NCBI GenBank assembly: GCA_031266115.1
Contig: JAISBQ010000119.1
Span: forward strand, 1 to 15,588
DNA: 15,588 bases
DNA from: Bifidobacteriaceae bacterium
GTDB taxonomy: Bacteria > Actinomycetota > Actinomycetes > Actinomycetales > WQXJ01
Direction: 5' to 3'
A program made the translations under genes and the position numbers. Within the stretch, counting starts at the first letter, position 1; each line of letters starts with the position of its first letter. The notes under the pieces are model-generated. The model searched no databases, was not told where the DNA came from, and saw only the letters and a program-made list of their open reading frames with translations. Positions 1 to 7,362 of the stretch are shown piece by piece.

Positions 1-164
1 GTGGGCAGCACCGACCGGGCAAGGCGGCAAGCCAACCCAGCGTGTGTCATGCCGCAAGTCCGTCAAATCTGCCACCAACCCACCACCCCGGCACCCACAC
101 CAGCCGCCCCGCCCGCACTGAGGTTGTGAATCGATGCCGGACAATGCCGCTCGTGGCCGATGGC

Positions 165-186
165 ATGTTCCCAGAATGTTCCCACA
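165..186. repeat. 11-bp tandem repeat downstream of tRNA-Pro
   Basis: Two adjacent 11-bp units, ATGTTCCCAGA (165-175) and ATGTTCCCACA (176-186), differ at one position. They lie about 65 bp past the 3' end of the tRNA gene, beyond its terminator. Short tandem repeats beside a tRNA 3' end can be arm-type sites of a tyrosine integrase, but no integrase is visible in the window. The repeat is seen directly; the role is a guess. Confidence 0.45.
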
Positions 187-202
187 ACCCCGAAACCAGC
201 CC

Positions 203-245
203 AAAACAAAGGCCCCCGGCCAACGTTTCCGCTGGTCAGGGGCCT
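203..245 (-). terminator. Rho-independent terminator of tRNA-Pro
   Basis: Read on the minus strand, an AGGCCCC arm pairs exactly with GGGGCCT, the stem continues imperfectly through TGACCAGC/GTTGGCCG around a small GGAAAC loop, and it is followed by TTTGTTTT. It begins six bases after the tRNA 3' end, so it should end the tRNA transcript. The stem and the T-tract are both visible in the sequence. Confidence 0.8.
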
Positions 246-251
246 GAGCTG

Positions 252-325
<74 letters not shown>

Positions 326-355
326 GAATCTGCGATCCGGACCTCAAGAGCCCGC

Positions 356-1561
356 CTAGCATACTGGACGTTCTGCGTCGGTGTCGCTGCCTGTCAGCGT
401 CAGCAGGGTCGCCTCTGGGCGAGCCGCGATGCGCAAGGGGACGTAAGGCGAGGTGCCGAGCCCGGCCGAGACGTGGAGCCAGACCGACTTCTCGCCGCCC
501 GGCTCGTCCGGACGTGGGCCGGGCCAACCGTGGAGGCCGCGCGCCCGAGCGGTGCCCACGTCGCAGTTCGCGATCAGTGGGCCATAACCCGGAAGTGCCA
601 GCTGTCCGCCATGCGTGTGGCCGGCCAGAATGAGCCGTGCCCCGTCATCGGCGAGCGTATCCAAGGCTCGCCGGTAGGGAGCGTGCACCACTCCGAGGAC
701 GATGGCGTCGCGCGCGCCGTCGCCGACGGCGACGGACCCGTCTGCGGGCCCGCCCATGTCCCTCCCCAGAGGCGGTGTGTCGACCTTCCCGCCGCTTTCC
801 TGGCTCTCGGCTGGCCGCATGGGGAGGCAGTCGCGGTCGATGTGGGGATCATCGAGGCCCACCATTCGGATCACGTGGTTGGCAACCAGCGCCTTAGCCC
901 TGGCGTTGTTGAGGTCGAACCATCCGGCACGCACCAGTGCCGCCCGCAAATCGGTCCACGGCAGATCGAAGTCCTCTTCAGTGAACCGATCGCGGTCATC
1001 GCGGGCGTCGCGGCCGAGAAGGCGGGACACAAGATATCGAGCGGGGTTACGCCACCGGGCCGAGACGTAGTCGTTCGAACCGAAAACGAACGCTCCCGGG
1101 ACGGTCAGGAACGGTGCCAGCGCATCGAGAAGGACAGGCAACGCTTCCGCGCGGGCGAAGTTGTCGCCTGTCAGTACCACGAGGTCGGGGTGTTCGGCCG
1201 CCAATCTGCGCACCCAGTCGGCGCGGTGTGCACCACGGTGGTCCAAGGTCAGGTGGAGGTCAGACAGATGCAACACGCGCAGTGGCGTCGCGCCCACTGC
1301 CAGCATCGGCACAGTCAGGCGGCGCAGGACGTACCATTGGGCCTCCGCCGCCGCGTAGGCGACACCCAAGCCGCCGATGGCGGCGAGCCCCACCGTGCAG
1401 GTGGTGAGCCACTCGCGCGGGCGGGCGCGACGGCGCGGATGGGCGACATCGCGTACAGCAACGTCCTCGGACCCGTCGCGATCTCCATGGAGGCCCGGTC
1501 TTGTGTGGGCGGGACGAGCGCCCCGCCCGGCGGGGAAATGAGCGCTTGGGCGACGGGTCAC
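356..1561 (-). CDS. Membrane-anchored metallophosphoesterase (Rv3683-like)
   Basis: A 401-aa calcineurin-like phosphoesterase. The metal-binding blocks appear in order: HLSDLH (98-103), TGDN (131-134), GSND (161-164), a histidine in VVHAP (about 293) and GHTHGGQ (314-320). These predict a dinuclear metal centre hydrolysing phosphoesters; the substrate is unknown. One hydrophobic helix (about 53-72) follows a basic stretch, so the catalytic domain is probably membrane-attached. The family commonly includes YkuE/YaeI-type envelope enzymes. The GTG start overlaps the PBP stop as GTGA, implying translational coupling, and no other ATG/GTG start precedes the membrane helix in this frame. The first 45 residues are Arg/Pro-rich and do not resemble the family. 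A hydrophilic loop at about 245-285, rich in Gly, Asp and Pro, interrupts the domain before the VVHAP block. PBP plus phosphoesterase is a recurrent actinobacterial pair, suggesting an envelope role. Confidence 0.88.
   Translation of the reverse strand: MTRRPSAHFPAGRGARPAHTRPGLHGDRDGSEDVAVRDVAHPRRRARPREWLTTCTVGLAAIGGLGVAYAAAEAQWYVLRRLTVPMLAVGATPLRVLHLSDLHLTLDHRGAHRADWVRRLAAEHPDLVVLTGDNFARAEALPVLLDALAPFLTVPGAFVFGSNDYVSARWRNPARYLVSRLLGRDARDDRDRFTEEDFDLPWTDLRAALVRAGWFDLNNARAKALVANHVIRMVGLDDPHIDRDCLPMRPAESQESGGKVDTPPLGRDMGGPADGSVAVGDGARDAIVLGVVHAPYRRALDTLADDGARLILAGHTHGGQLALPGYGPLIANCDVGTARARGLHGWPGPRPDEPGGEKSVWLHVSAGLGTSPYVPLRIAARPEATLLTLTGSDTDAERPVC
358..387 (-). promoter_or_regulatory. Putative promoter of tRNA-Pro
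   Basis: Minus-strand -10-like TATGCT (358-363) and a -35-like GCGACA (382-387) are 18 bp apart and overlap the stop codon of the metallophosphoesterase. Transcription would start about 25 nt before the mature tRNA. TANNNT fits the actinobacterial housekeeping -10; the -35 matches TTGACA at four of six positions. Read-through from the upstream gene is an alternative. Confidence 0.45.
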
Positions 1562-4005
1562 TGTTCGCCGCGTGGTCGGGAGAGGTTCTCCTCCGGCTCG
1601 TCGTCGAAGTCTTCGTCGTCTTCGTCGTCGTCATTGTCCTGCTCAATATCATTGTCAGACTCGCGTTCGGGCTCAGGGCCGCGCGAGACGATGACCGAGA
1701 TTGAGCTGGTACTCATGTGGACTTTGGCCCCACTTCCAGGCTCTTGGAAGATGATCCTCCCCTCGGCCACCGAGTCGGAGTACTCGCGCGATGTTTCCTG
1801 CACGGTGAAGCCCTCGGTGTACGCCTTGGCGTTGGCTGCCTGAACCGTCATTCCCACCACACTGGGCACCGGGTAGAGGCTTCCCTGTTGAATCTTGACA
1901 CTGACCTCGGGGAAGGGAAGGGCCTCCTTGTCCTCCAGGTAGGAGGTCATGAACTTCTGCCAGGCCTTGCCCGGGAGCAGACCGCCATAGGCGTGGCTGT
2001 AGTATTCGCCGCCAATCTGGATGTAGCGCAGTGCCTTGGACTCGGTGGGATATCCGGCCCACACCGCGGTCGCGACCTGTGGGGTGTAGCCGCAGAACCA
2101 CACGGCGACGTTGTTGTCGGTAGTGCCGGTCTTGCCCGCCTGCGGCCGTCCACCAGGGATGGTGCGCTGGGTTCCCGTGCCCTGGGTCATCACGGCTTGC
2201 AGCGCATGCGAGACGCCCGCCGCAACCTCGGTCTTCATCGCCCGCGTGCAATCGGCCTCGGGGATGGGGAGCTTGTTTCCCGAAGAGTCCCGCACTTCAG
2301 TGATGGCAATTGGCTTGCAGTACATGCCCTCCGCCGCGAACGTGGCGTACGCGGCAGCCATGGTCAACGGAGCGATCTCGTTGCTGCCCAGCGCCATGGC
2401 CGGTCCCAGACGCCAGTCGGTACCGTCCGCTCGGTGGATGCCCATCTTCTCGATCTGCTCTTGGATCTTGCACAAGTCGAGCTTGGCCTCCATCGCCACA
2501 TACGCGGTGTTGACGGAGTTCGCCGTTGCTCCGATCGCGTCCATAGTGCCAGAGCCCCGGGTGGAGTTCGCTACCTTCCAGTCGCCGACATGGTAGATAT
2601 CGCCCTCGACGCAGCCTTCCGCCTTCCAATTGGTGTTGGAATAATCTGACTTCATCGCTGGGAATCGTTCGCCCAGGGAATGGCCTTCATTGAGCCATTC
2701 GGCCAGGATGAACGGCTTGAACGTGGAACCCGGCTGGAAGCCACTAGATCCGCCAGAGTCGATGTCCGTATTCCAATTGACCGAGGTCTCACGCTTCTTG
2801 GTCTTGGTGCCCACCGCATAGTCGCGGTTCTGGACCATCGCGAGAATCTTTCCCGTGCCGGGCTCGACAGCGGATAGGGCGATGCCTACTCCCGAGGGGT
2901 CGTTCTTCGGTATTGTTTGCACGGCCGCATTGAGCGCCTGCTTCTGGACCTTGCGGTCCAGTGTGGTGTAGATCTCCAGGCCACCCCGCTTGAGCAGCTT
3001 GTCGCGATCGCTCTTGGTGGCGCCGAATTCTGGGCTGTTTTGGATGACCGAGACCACATAGTCGCAGTAGTAAGCCGATCCGGCAAATTTGTTCGCCGCG
3101 GCGCATCCCGTGGTGACGGGGGTCAAGTCGAGCGTCGAGGCAACGGGCATCGCCTTCGCCTGCTCATACTCCTGCTGTGTGATGTACCCTTCCTTGAACA
3201 TGGTGTCCAGTGCGATATTCCGGCGCTTTTCATTGTCTTCGGGATGCTGTGACGGATCCAGGGCATTTGGCGCGTTGGCAATGACGGCGATAGTGGCGGC
3301 TTGGACGATGTTGAGATCCTTGGCGTGGATGCCGCCGAAGTAGTAGTTCGCGGCCGATTCGACCCCGTAGAGGTTCGAACCGAACTGCGCAATATTCAGA
3401 TACCCTTCGAGGACCTTTTCCTTCCCAATTCTCTTTTCCAAGGCGATGGCAAGTTTCGCCTCTCGGAGCTTGCGAGAGGTGGTGGTCTCGGTGGCTTGGC
3501 GAATCTCTTCGATGTTGTCGGTCGACACGGCGCGCTCGATCAGGACGTTCTTGACGTATTGCTGTGTCAGGGTCGACGCGCCTTGAAGCTGGTCCGAATC
3601 GGAAGCGTTGTGGACGGCCGCGCGAGCCATGCCGGCCAGGTCGATCCCGCCGTGGTCCCAGAAGCGCTTGTCTTCTAGCGCGATGATCGCATCCTGCATG
3701 TGTTGGGAGATCTCATCCAACGGGACGACGATCCGGTTCTCGTCATAGTACGTCGCCAGCAGCCGGCCGTCCGCCGAGTAGATGTGGGAGGACTGGGCCA
3801 CCTCCTCGCTGCCAAGTTCCTCGGGCAGCGCAGCGAAGAGCTCGGTGGCCTGCTGGGTGGCGCCGTGGATCACCTGGACGCCGGGCAGCACCATGGCCGA
3901 GGCGACGATCCCTCCGCCCACGGAGATGAGCCCGAAGGCAGCGATACCTGCTACCCACTTGCTGGTGGTCTTGGCGACGAGCTTGGCGATGTGTCCGTCA
4001 GGCAT
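1558..4005 (-). CDS. ponA2: Bifunctional class A penicillin-binding protein with PASTA domain
   Basis: An 815-aa transglycosylase/transpeptidase that polymerises and crosslinks peptidoglycan outside the membrane. A short cytoplasmic segment precedes one transmembrane helix (about 17-40). The GT51 domain carries EDKRFWDHGGID (Glu111 catalytic) and QGASTLTQQ (141-149). The transpeptidase has STFK (427-430, acyl-enzyme Ser427), SVN (497-499) and KTG (625-627), all intact. One PASTA repeat spans about 711-776 and the protein ends in an Asp/Glu-rich tail (about 780-815). I chose ATG at 4005 because TATCAT ends six bases upstream of it, as in a leaderless transcript, and because it places the membrane helix near the N-terminus; an in-frame ATG at 4035 and a farther start at 4104 are less likely. 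The phosphoesterase gene follows with a four-base overlap. The symbol rests on PASTA architecture and neighbourhood like mycobacterial ponA2. Confidence 0.93.
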   Translation of the reverse strand: MPDGHIAKLVAKTTSKWVAGIAAFGLISVGGGIVASAMVLPGVQVIHGATQQATELFAALPEELGSEEVAQSSHIYSADGRLLATYYDENRIVVPLDEISQHMQDAIIALEDKRFWDHGGIDLAGMARAAVHNASDSDQLQGASTLTQQYVKNVLIERAVSTDNIEEIRQATETTTSRKLREAKLAIALEKRIGKEKVLEGYLNIAQFGSNLYGVESAANYYFGGIHAKDLNIVQAATIAVIANAPNALDPSQHPEDNEKRRNIALDTMFKEGYITQQEYEQAKAMPVASTLDLTPVTTGCAAANKFAGSAYYCDYVVSVIQNSPEFGATKSDRDKLLKRGGLEIYTTLDRKVQKQALNAAVQTIPKNDPSGVGIALSAVEPGTGKILAMVQNRDYAVGTKTKKRETSVNWNTDIDSGGSSGFQPGSTFKPFILAEWLNEGHSLGERFPAMKSDYSNTNWKAEGCVEGDIYHVGDWKVANSTRGSGTMDAIGATANSVNTAYVAMEAKLDLCKIQEQIEKMGIHRADGTDWRLGPAMALGSNEIAPLTMAAAYATFAAEGMYCKPIAITEVRDSSGNKLPIPEADCTRAMKTEVAAGVSHALQAVMTQGTGTQRTIPGGRPQAGKTGTTDNNVAVWFCGYTPQVATAVWAGYPTESKALRYIQIGGEYYSHAYGGLLPGKAWQKFMTSYLEDKEALPFPEVSVKIQQGSLYPVPSVVGMTVQAANAKAYTEGFTVQETSREYSDSVAEGRIIFQEPGSGAKVHMSTSSISVIVSRGPEPERESDNDIEQDNDDDEDDEDFDDEPEENLSRPRGEQ

Positions 4006-4011
4006 GCGGCC

Positions 4012-4017
4012 ATGATA
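4012..4017 (-). promoter_or_regulatory. -10 element, leaderless promoter of the PBP gene
   Basis: Minus-strand TATCAT (five of six to TATAAT) is followed by six bases and then the chosen ATG at 4005, so the transcript should begin at or next to the start codon. No Shine-Dalgarno sequence precedes the ATG, and no convincing -35 is seen at the usual distance. Confidence 0.5.
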
Positions 4018-4082
4018 CGGCGTGAGTGCGCCCATGCTGGGTCTGTCAGTGCGGACGAGACGTGAAGAAACGTCGCCACGGG

Positions 4083-4088
4083 CATACT
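4083..4088 (+). promoter_or_regulatory. -10-like element, leaderless promoter of the DUF4177 gene
   Basis: CATACT lies exactly six bases before the ATG at 4095, mirroring the spacing on the opposite strand for the PBP gene. It matches TATAAT at four of six positions and lacks the initial T, so it is weaker. There is no Shine-Dalgarno sequence before the ATG. Confidence 0.35.
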
Positions 4089-4094
4089 GGTCCG

Positions 4095-4262
4095 ATGACC
4101 CCATGGGAGTACCTCACCGCGCCGCTGCTAGTCCACAACACCAAGGCCATCTTGGACAACTTCGGCTCGGAGGGGTGGGAGCTGGTGACCGTAGTCCCCG
4201 GACCCGATGGCCAAGGGCTTGTCGCCTACCTCAAGCGGCCCACGTCTTCGCCCGCGGCGTAG
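4095..4262 (+). CDS. DUF4177 family small protein
   Basis: A 55-aa protein beginning MTPWEYLTAPLLVHNTKAI, with the family core EGWELVTVVPGP and the end VAYLKRP. The pattern of an aromatic strand, a short helix (NTKAILDNFG) and the GWELV strand is typical of DUF4177, a small domain of unknown biochemical function. In mycobacteria a protein of this type lies between ponA2 and crp, which matches this position. The ATG at 4095 is preferred over an upstream in-frame ATG at 4026 because the extra 23 residues are Arg/Cys-rich and unlike the family, and because of the leaderless promoter signature. It is divergent from the PBP gene and converges on crp with 18 bp between stop codons. Function not assignable. 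Confidence 0.85.
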   Translation: MTPWEYLTAPLLVHNTKAILDNFGSEGWELVTVVPGPDGQGLVAYLKRPTSSPAA

Positions 4263-4280
4263 CGTCGAGCGTGGGCGGCC

Positions 4281-4958
4281 TTACTTCGCTCTGCGACGTA
4301 GCCGCTCAAGGTCCATGACGCTCAACGCTCGACCATCCAATCGGATCCAGCCACGCTGAGCGAAGCCTGAGAGCGCCTTGTTGACCGTCTCGCGCGAGGC
4401 TCCGACAAGCTGGGCGAGTTCTTCTTGAGTCAAGTCGTGGCGGACATAGATGCCCTTGTCCTCCGGAATCCCGAATCGTTGGCTCAGGTCGAGGATGGTT
4501 CTGGCGACCCTGCCGGGCACATCGCAGAAGACCAGGTCCCCGATCACCTCGTTGGTCCGGCGCAGGCGATGGGCCAACGCGGAGAGCAGGTGGGTGGCCA
4601 TGCCAGGATGGGCCCTAATCCACGAAGCCAATTGAAAATGTGACAATGCCGACAGGTTCGCGTCGGAGACCGCTACCGCTGTCGCCGTGCGCGGCCCGGG
4701 ATCGAAAAGTGTCAGCTCTCCGATCATTTCCCCTGGTCCAAGGATCGCAATGAGGCTTTCGCGTCCATCGGGGGCACGGCGACCCAGCTTCATCTTCCCG
4801 CTGGAGATGATGTAGAACGTGTCGCCGATGTCGCCTTGGCGGAACAGCACGTCGCCCCGCACGAGGTGGGTGTTTGTCGTGGCAGCGAGGAGTTCGGATC
4901 GCTCCTCGTGGTCAATACCAGCGAAAAGAGGTGCGTCGTCGATGGCACTAATGTCCAT
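4281..4958 (-). CDS. crp: Crp/Fnr family cAMP-responsive transcription regulator
   Basis: A 225-aa regulator. The N-terminal cyclic-nucleotide domain contains the phosphate-binding cassette GEMIGELTLFDPGPRTATA (76-94, with Glu81 and the Arg90-Thr91 pair). The C-helix carries RRTNE (133-137), where Thr135 and Asn136 sit at the positions that contact the adenine ring in mycobacterial Crp. A winged helix-turn-helix follows, with the recognition segment in GASRETVNKALSGFAQRGWI (186-205). Length and layout match Crp/GlxR, a dimeric global regulator of carbon metabolism. The ATG at 4958 has an AAAGGCGG Shine-Dalgarno eight bases upstream; the same frame stays open far upstream across nth but that part is antisense noise. 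Divergent from nth, as in mycobacteria. I see no good TGTGA-N6-TCACA palindrome in its own upstream region. Confidence 0.94.
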   Translation of the reverse strand: MDISAIDDAPLFAGIDHEERSELLAATTNTHLVRGDVLFRQGDIGDTFYIISSGKMKLGRRAPDGRESLIAILGPGEMIGELTLFDPGPRTATAVAVSDANLSALSHFQLASWIRAHPGMATHLLSALAHRLRRTNEVIGDLVFCDVPGRVARTILDLSQRFGIPEDKGIYVRHDLTQEELAQLVGASRETVNKALSGFAQRGWIRLDGRALSVMDLERLRRRAK

Positions 4959-4983
4959 GGTCAAACCGCCTTTTTGTGGGATG

Positions 4984-5055
4984 GGGTGAGGGGGCCGCGG
5001 CGATCCAGCCGGGCGAACGTCGGGGCCCCACCCGAACGGCTTTTCCGCCATCATA
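4984..5055 (-). promoter_or_regulatory. crp promoter and structured leader
   Basis: Minus-strand TATGAT (5050-5055) is a near-consensus -10 and would start an mRNA near 5043 with a leader of about 85 nt. In that leader GGGTGGGGCC (5024-5033) can pair with GGCCCCCTCACCC (4984-4996), giving ten base pairs with a three-base bulge, ending just before the Shine-Dalgarno region at 4967-4973. There is no T-tract, so it is not a simple terminator. No clear -35 is seen. Confidence 0.4.
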
Positions 5056-5098
5056 GGCCCTTGCCTGCGCGAATGCGCGCGTCCCACCGTCAGGCATC

Positions 5099-5104
5099 TA
5101 CGCT
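5099..5104 (+). promoter_or_regulatory. -10 element, leaderless promoter of nth
   Basis: TACGCT fits TANNNT and is followed by seven bases and then the ATG at 5112. No Shine-Dalgarno sequence precedes that ATG, which is consistent with a leaderless nth transcript. No -35 of TTGACA type lies at 16-19 bp. Confidence 0.4.
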
Positions 5105-5111
5105 GGCTGGT

Positions 5112-5789
5112 ATGCCCAAGGCACCTCCCGCGCGGCCCCGCCGCGAATCTCACGCCGCCCTGGTACGCCGCGCCAGGCAGGTCGACAGGCTCCTCGCCGA
5201 GGCGTTCCCCGACGCGCGCTGCGAGTTGACCCATACCAGTGCGTTCGAGCTGTTGATCGCCACGGTTCTGTCCGCGCAGACCACCGACAAGCAGGTGAAC
5301 ACGGTGACGCCGTGCCTCTTCGCCCGGTTCCCTGACGCTCAAGGCCTGGCGGAGGCCGATCTCGTGACGCTTGAGGCGTTGGTCAAGCCGGCTGGCTTCT
5401 ACCACCAGAAGGCTAAGGCGATCCAGGGTATCGGCCGGTGCCTGCTCGAGCGTTTCGAGGGTCAGGTGCCACGGACCATGGAGGATCTGGTCACCTTGCC
5501 GGGTGTTGGCCGCAAGACCGCCAACGTGGTGCTCGGCAACGCGTTCGCCATCCCCGGCTTTCCCGTGGACACCCATGTCACACGCGTGTCCATGCGCCTG
5601 GGCTGGGTTCCGACCGCCGATCCCGTCGCCATTGAGACGGCGCTGACACGGCTATTCCCCGACGACATGTGGACGATGGCGTCCCACCGCCTCATCTTCC
5701 AAGGCCGCTACGTCTGCCGCGCCAGGCGCCCAAACTGTGCGGGTTGCGCTGTCGCGGCGCTGTGCCCGTCGGCCGGTTCCTTTGGCTAA
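5112..5789 (+). CDS. nth: Endonuclease III (DNA glycosylase/AP lyase)
   Basis: A 225-aa base-excision repair enzyme that removes oxidised pyrimidines and cleaves the abasic site. The helix-hairpin-helix is LPGVGRKTANVVLGNAF (129-145) with catalytic Lys135. The catalytic Asp153 lies in VDTHVTRVSMRLG. The [4Fe-4S] cluster cysteines are C202, C209, C212 and C218, giving the standard C-x6-C-x2-C-x5-C spacing. All key residues are present and the length is typical. The frame is open upstream to 4836, but that stretch is antisense to crp; the ATG at 5112 is the plausible start. It is divergent from crp and converges on the hydrolase gene with 38 bp between stops. In mycobacteria nth sits next to crp in the same arrangement. 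Confidence 0.95.
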   Translation: MPKAPPARPRRESHAALVRRARQVDRLLAEAFPDARCELTHTSAFELLIATVLSAQTTDKQVNTVTPCLFARFPDAQGLAEADLVTLEALVKPAGFYHQKAKAIQGIGRCLLERFEGQVPRTMEDLVTLPGVGRKTANVVLGNAFAIPGFPVDTHVTRVSMRLGWVPTADPVAIETALTRLFPDDMWTMASHRLIFQGRYVCRARRPNCAGCAVAALCPSAGSFG

Positions 5790-5827
5790 TCCTGTGGCCC
5801 CGGCGTTGAGGCTCCGAGTCGGCCCGG

Positions 5828-6760
5828 TCACGTGGTCAGGCCCGCGAGCCAGCCGAGCAGGAGGGTAGAGCAGGCGTCCGGAGCTTCCTCGGGGACGAAG
5901 TGGCCCGCGCCCGGTACCAGCGCCCAGTGGTAATCCTCTCCCCCGAGGTCTGGCACCGAGACGAGGCTGGCGCGTACCAGGTGGTCGGCGGCACCCTGGA
6001 TGTGGAGGATAGCGGTGGTCGGGGCAGCCTCGAACAGCGCGCTGAATCGGCGCCTGCCCCCGCCGGAAAAGCGTCCTATCGCCCACCTGAGCTGCTCCAA
6101 CGCTTTGGACGCGGCGAACGGTACTCGCATCAGCGCCCGATAGGTCGCCACGTCCTCGTGGCTAGGCCAACCGAAACCGCTCCACGTCCGCAGCAGGTGT
6201 CCCACTAGATCCCCCTGTTCGATCGCTCGTTCGGCGAACACAGGCCCCTTGAGCAGGCCGACCTGGGCAAGGGCGAGCGGTGTGGCCAGCGCTCGTGCGC
6301 CGATGCGTGGCGCCAGGGGATGGGGGGCGTCCACGGCGCATGCGCCGGTGAGGACATCCGGGTGGGTGGCCGTCATCGTCCACGCGACGAGGCCTCCCAA
6401 GCCTTGGCCCACCACCACCGCGCGGCTGGCTCCCAGGGAATGGATCACCGCGGCGACATCCGCGGCCAAGTCCGGCAGTGTGTAGCCGGTAGGTGGTTTG
6501 TCCGAGGCGGCATATCCACGCAGATCCATCGCGGCTACGCGATATCCGGCGTTACCCAAAGCCACCAACTGATGGCGCCACGCCCACCAGAATTGCCCGA
6601 AGCCGTGCAAGAGAACCACCAGAGGTCGCTCAATTCCGGTCGGACCGGCCTGCGCGAAATGAAAGCGCGAACCGTTTGCTGACACAAATTGATGTTTCCA
6701 CTCCCCGGGGATCAGAGCCGCCGAGAAATCCGTGCCTCCAGGTGCCAGTGAATCGTCCAT
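5828..6760 (-). CDS. Alpha/beta hydrolase, EphE-like, nucleophile replaced by Gly
   Basis: A 310-aa alpha/beta-hydrolase-fold protein. The oxyanion-hole motif is HGFGQFWWAWR (52-62) and the block DLRGYAASDKP (79-89) is typical of epoxide hydrolases and haloalkane dehalogenases. The nucleophile elbow reads VVVGQGLGGLV: in the G-x-Nuc-x-G-G pattern the nucleophile position (residue 120, codon 6401-6403) is Gly, where Ser or Asp is expected. The candidate acid Asp259 (QGAADH) and His287 (PGAGHFVPEE) are kept. The protein may therefore be non-catalytic, use another residue, or have another role. The ATG at 6760 follows the holin-like stop by eight bases, so the two are probably cotranscribed; no strong ribosome-binding site is seen. 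An EphE-like hydrolase next to a holin-like gene is the mycobacterial order too. The reading frame is otherwise intact. Confidence 0.85.
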   Translation of the reverse strand: MDDSLAPGGTDFSAALIPGEWKHQFVSANGSRFHFAQAGPTGIERPLVVLLHGFGQFWWAWRHQLVALGNAGYRVAAMDLRGYAASDKPPTGYTLPDLAADVAAVIHSLGASRAVVVGQGLGGLVAWTMTATHPDVLTGACAVDAPHPLAPRIGARALATPLALAQVGLLKGPVFAERAIEQGDLVGHLLRTWSGFGWPSHEDVATYRALMRVPFAASKALEQLRWAIGRFSGGGRRRFSALFEAAPTTAILHIQGAADHLVRASLVSVPDLGGEDYHWALVPGAGHFVPEEAPDACSTLLLGWLAGLTT

Positions 6761-6768
6761 TGTGCCGG

Positions 6769-7203
6769 TCAAGTGGCTGCTTCGGGGAGGGTTGTGCCGC
6801 CGCCATCGGCCTGCGGTGGATGGTCGGGTTCGCTCCCGACGATGGCGGCGGTCAAGCCGCGTATCGCGTGGATCGTCCGGGTCGGCCCTGAGACCTTGCT
6901 CAACGCGGTCTTGCCGATCAACGCCAGCGCGCCAGCCGTGATGAGGACAATGCCCGTATCGATGAGGTAGGCGACCCACGGGATCAGCCCCACCGCGACG
7001 AGGATCTCCGCGACGACGATGCTGAGGAGGATCAACGCGAGCACCACGCCCGCTCCCGCCGCGAGGAAGGCTACGACGGCGACAGCAATCTTGGCACCGT
7101 CGCGCCCGAGTTCTGCCCTGGCGAGGTGTGAGATGTCGCCGACGATGGCACTCACGTCGTCCTGGACTGCTCCCGCCAGTTCTCCTATGGGACGGTTCGC
7201 CAT
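6769..7203 (-). CDS. Phage holin-like membrane protein (actinobacterial superfamily III type)
   Basis: A 144-aa protein with a soluble N-terminal segment (GELAGAVQDDVSAIVGDISH) that includes an amphipathic stretch, two long hydrophobic helices at about 39-67 and 73-97, and a hydrophilic tail. This matches the actinobacterial phage_holin_3_6-type family, whose members are chromosomal and mostly of unknown function; the name does not imply a prophage. A GGAAGGGG Shine-Dalgarno lies eight bases before the ATG at 7203. The hydrolase gene follows after eight bases, indicating a two-gene unit. Conserved pairing with the EphE-like hydrolase suggests related roles at the membrane, but this is inference. 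Confidence 0.82.
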   Translation of the reverse strand: MANRPIGELAGAVQDDVSAIVGDISHLARAELGRDGAKIAVAVVAFLAAGAGVVLALILLSIVVAEILVAVGLIPWVAYLIDTGIVLITAGALALIGKTALSKVSGPTRTIHAIRGLTAAIVGSEPDHPPQADGGGTTLPEAAT

Positions 7204-7240
7204 GCTGAATACCCCTTCCGGCGCACCATACGGTGATGGA

Positions 7241-7246
7241 ACACTA
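7241..7246 (-). promoter_or_regulatory. Putative -10 of the holin-like/hydrolase pair
   Basis: Minus-strand TAGTGT (TANNNT) would give a leader of about 31 nt containing the strong GGAAGGGG ribosome-binding site. No convincing -35 is seen. It lies in the 157-bp gap after nhaA, where no gene is found. Confidence 0.3.
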
Positions 7247-7347
7247 CGCCATCCCTCGAGGCCGAGATGGTGGCGAAGCCCGCCATCCTAGATGCTAATG
7301 GTCGCGCTCCAGCCGCATCGGACCCCGCCCACTACGCTGCCTGCCGC

Positions 7348-7362
7348 GACCAGACGCTGGTC
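7348..7362 (-). other. Small hairpin at the nhaA stop codon
   Basis: GACCAG-ACG-CTGGTC is a perfect six-base-pair inverted repeat overlapping the nhaA TGA stop. There is no T-tract on the minus strand, so it is at best a weak terminator or an mRNA 3'-end stem. Confidence 0.3.

Noticed and set aside
4959..5111. Possible Crp-binding palindrome between crp and nth
   Set aside because: TGTGGGATGGGGTGAG was considered but it is not an inverted repeat of TGTGA-N6-TCACA type.
6769..7203. Prophage remnant suggested by a holin-like protein
   Set aside because: This holin-like family is chromosomal and widespread in actinobacteria, and no other phage gene is present.
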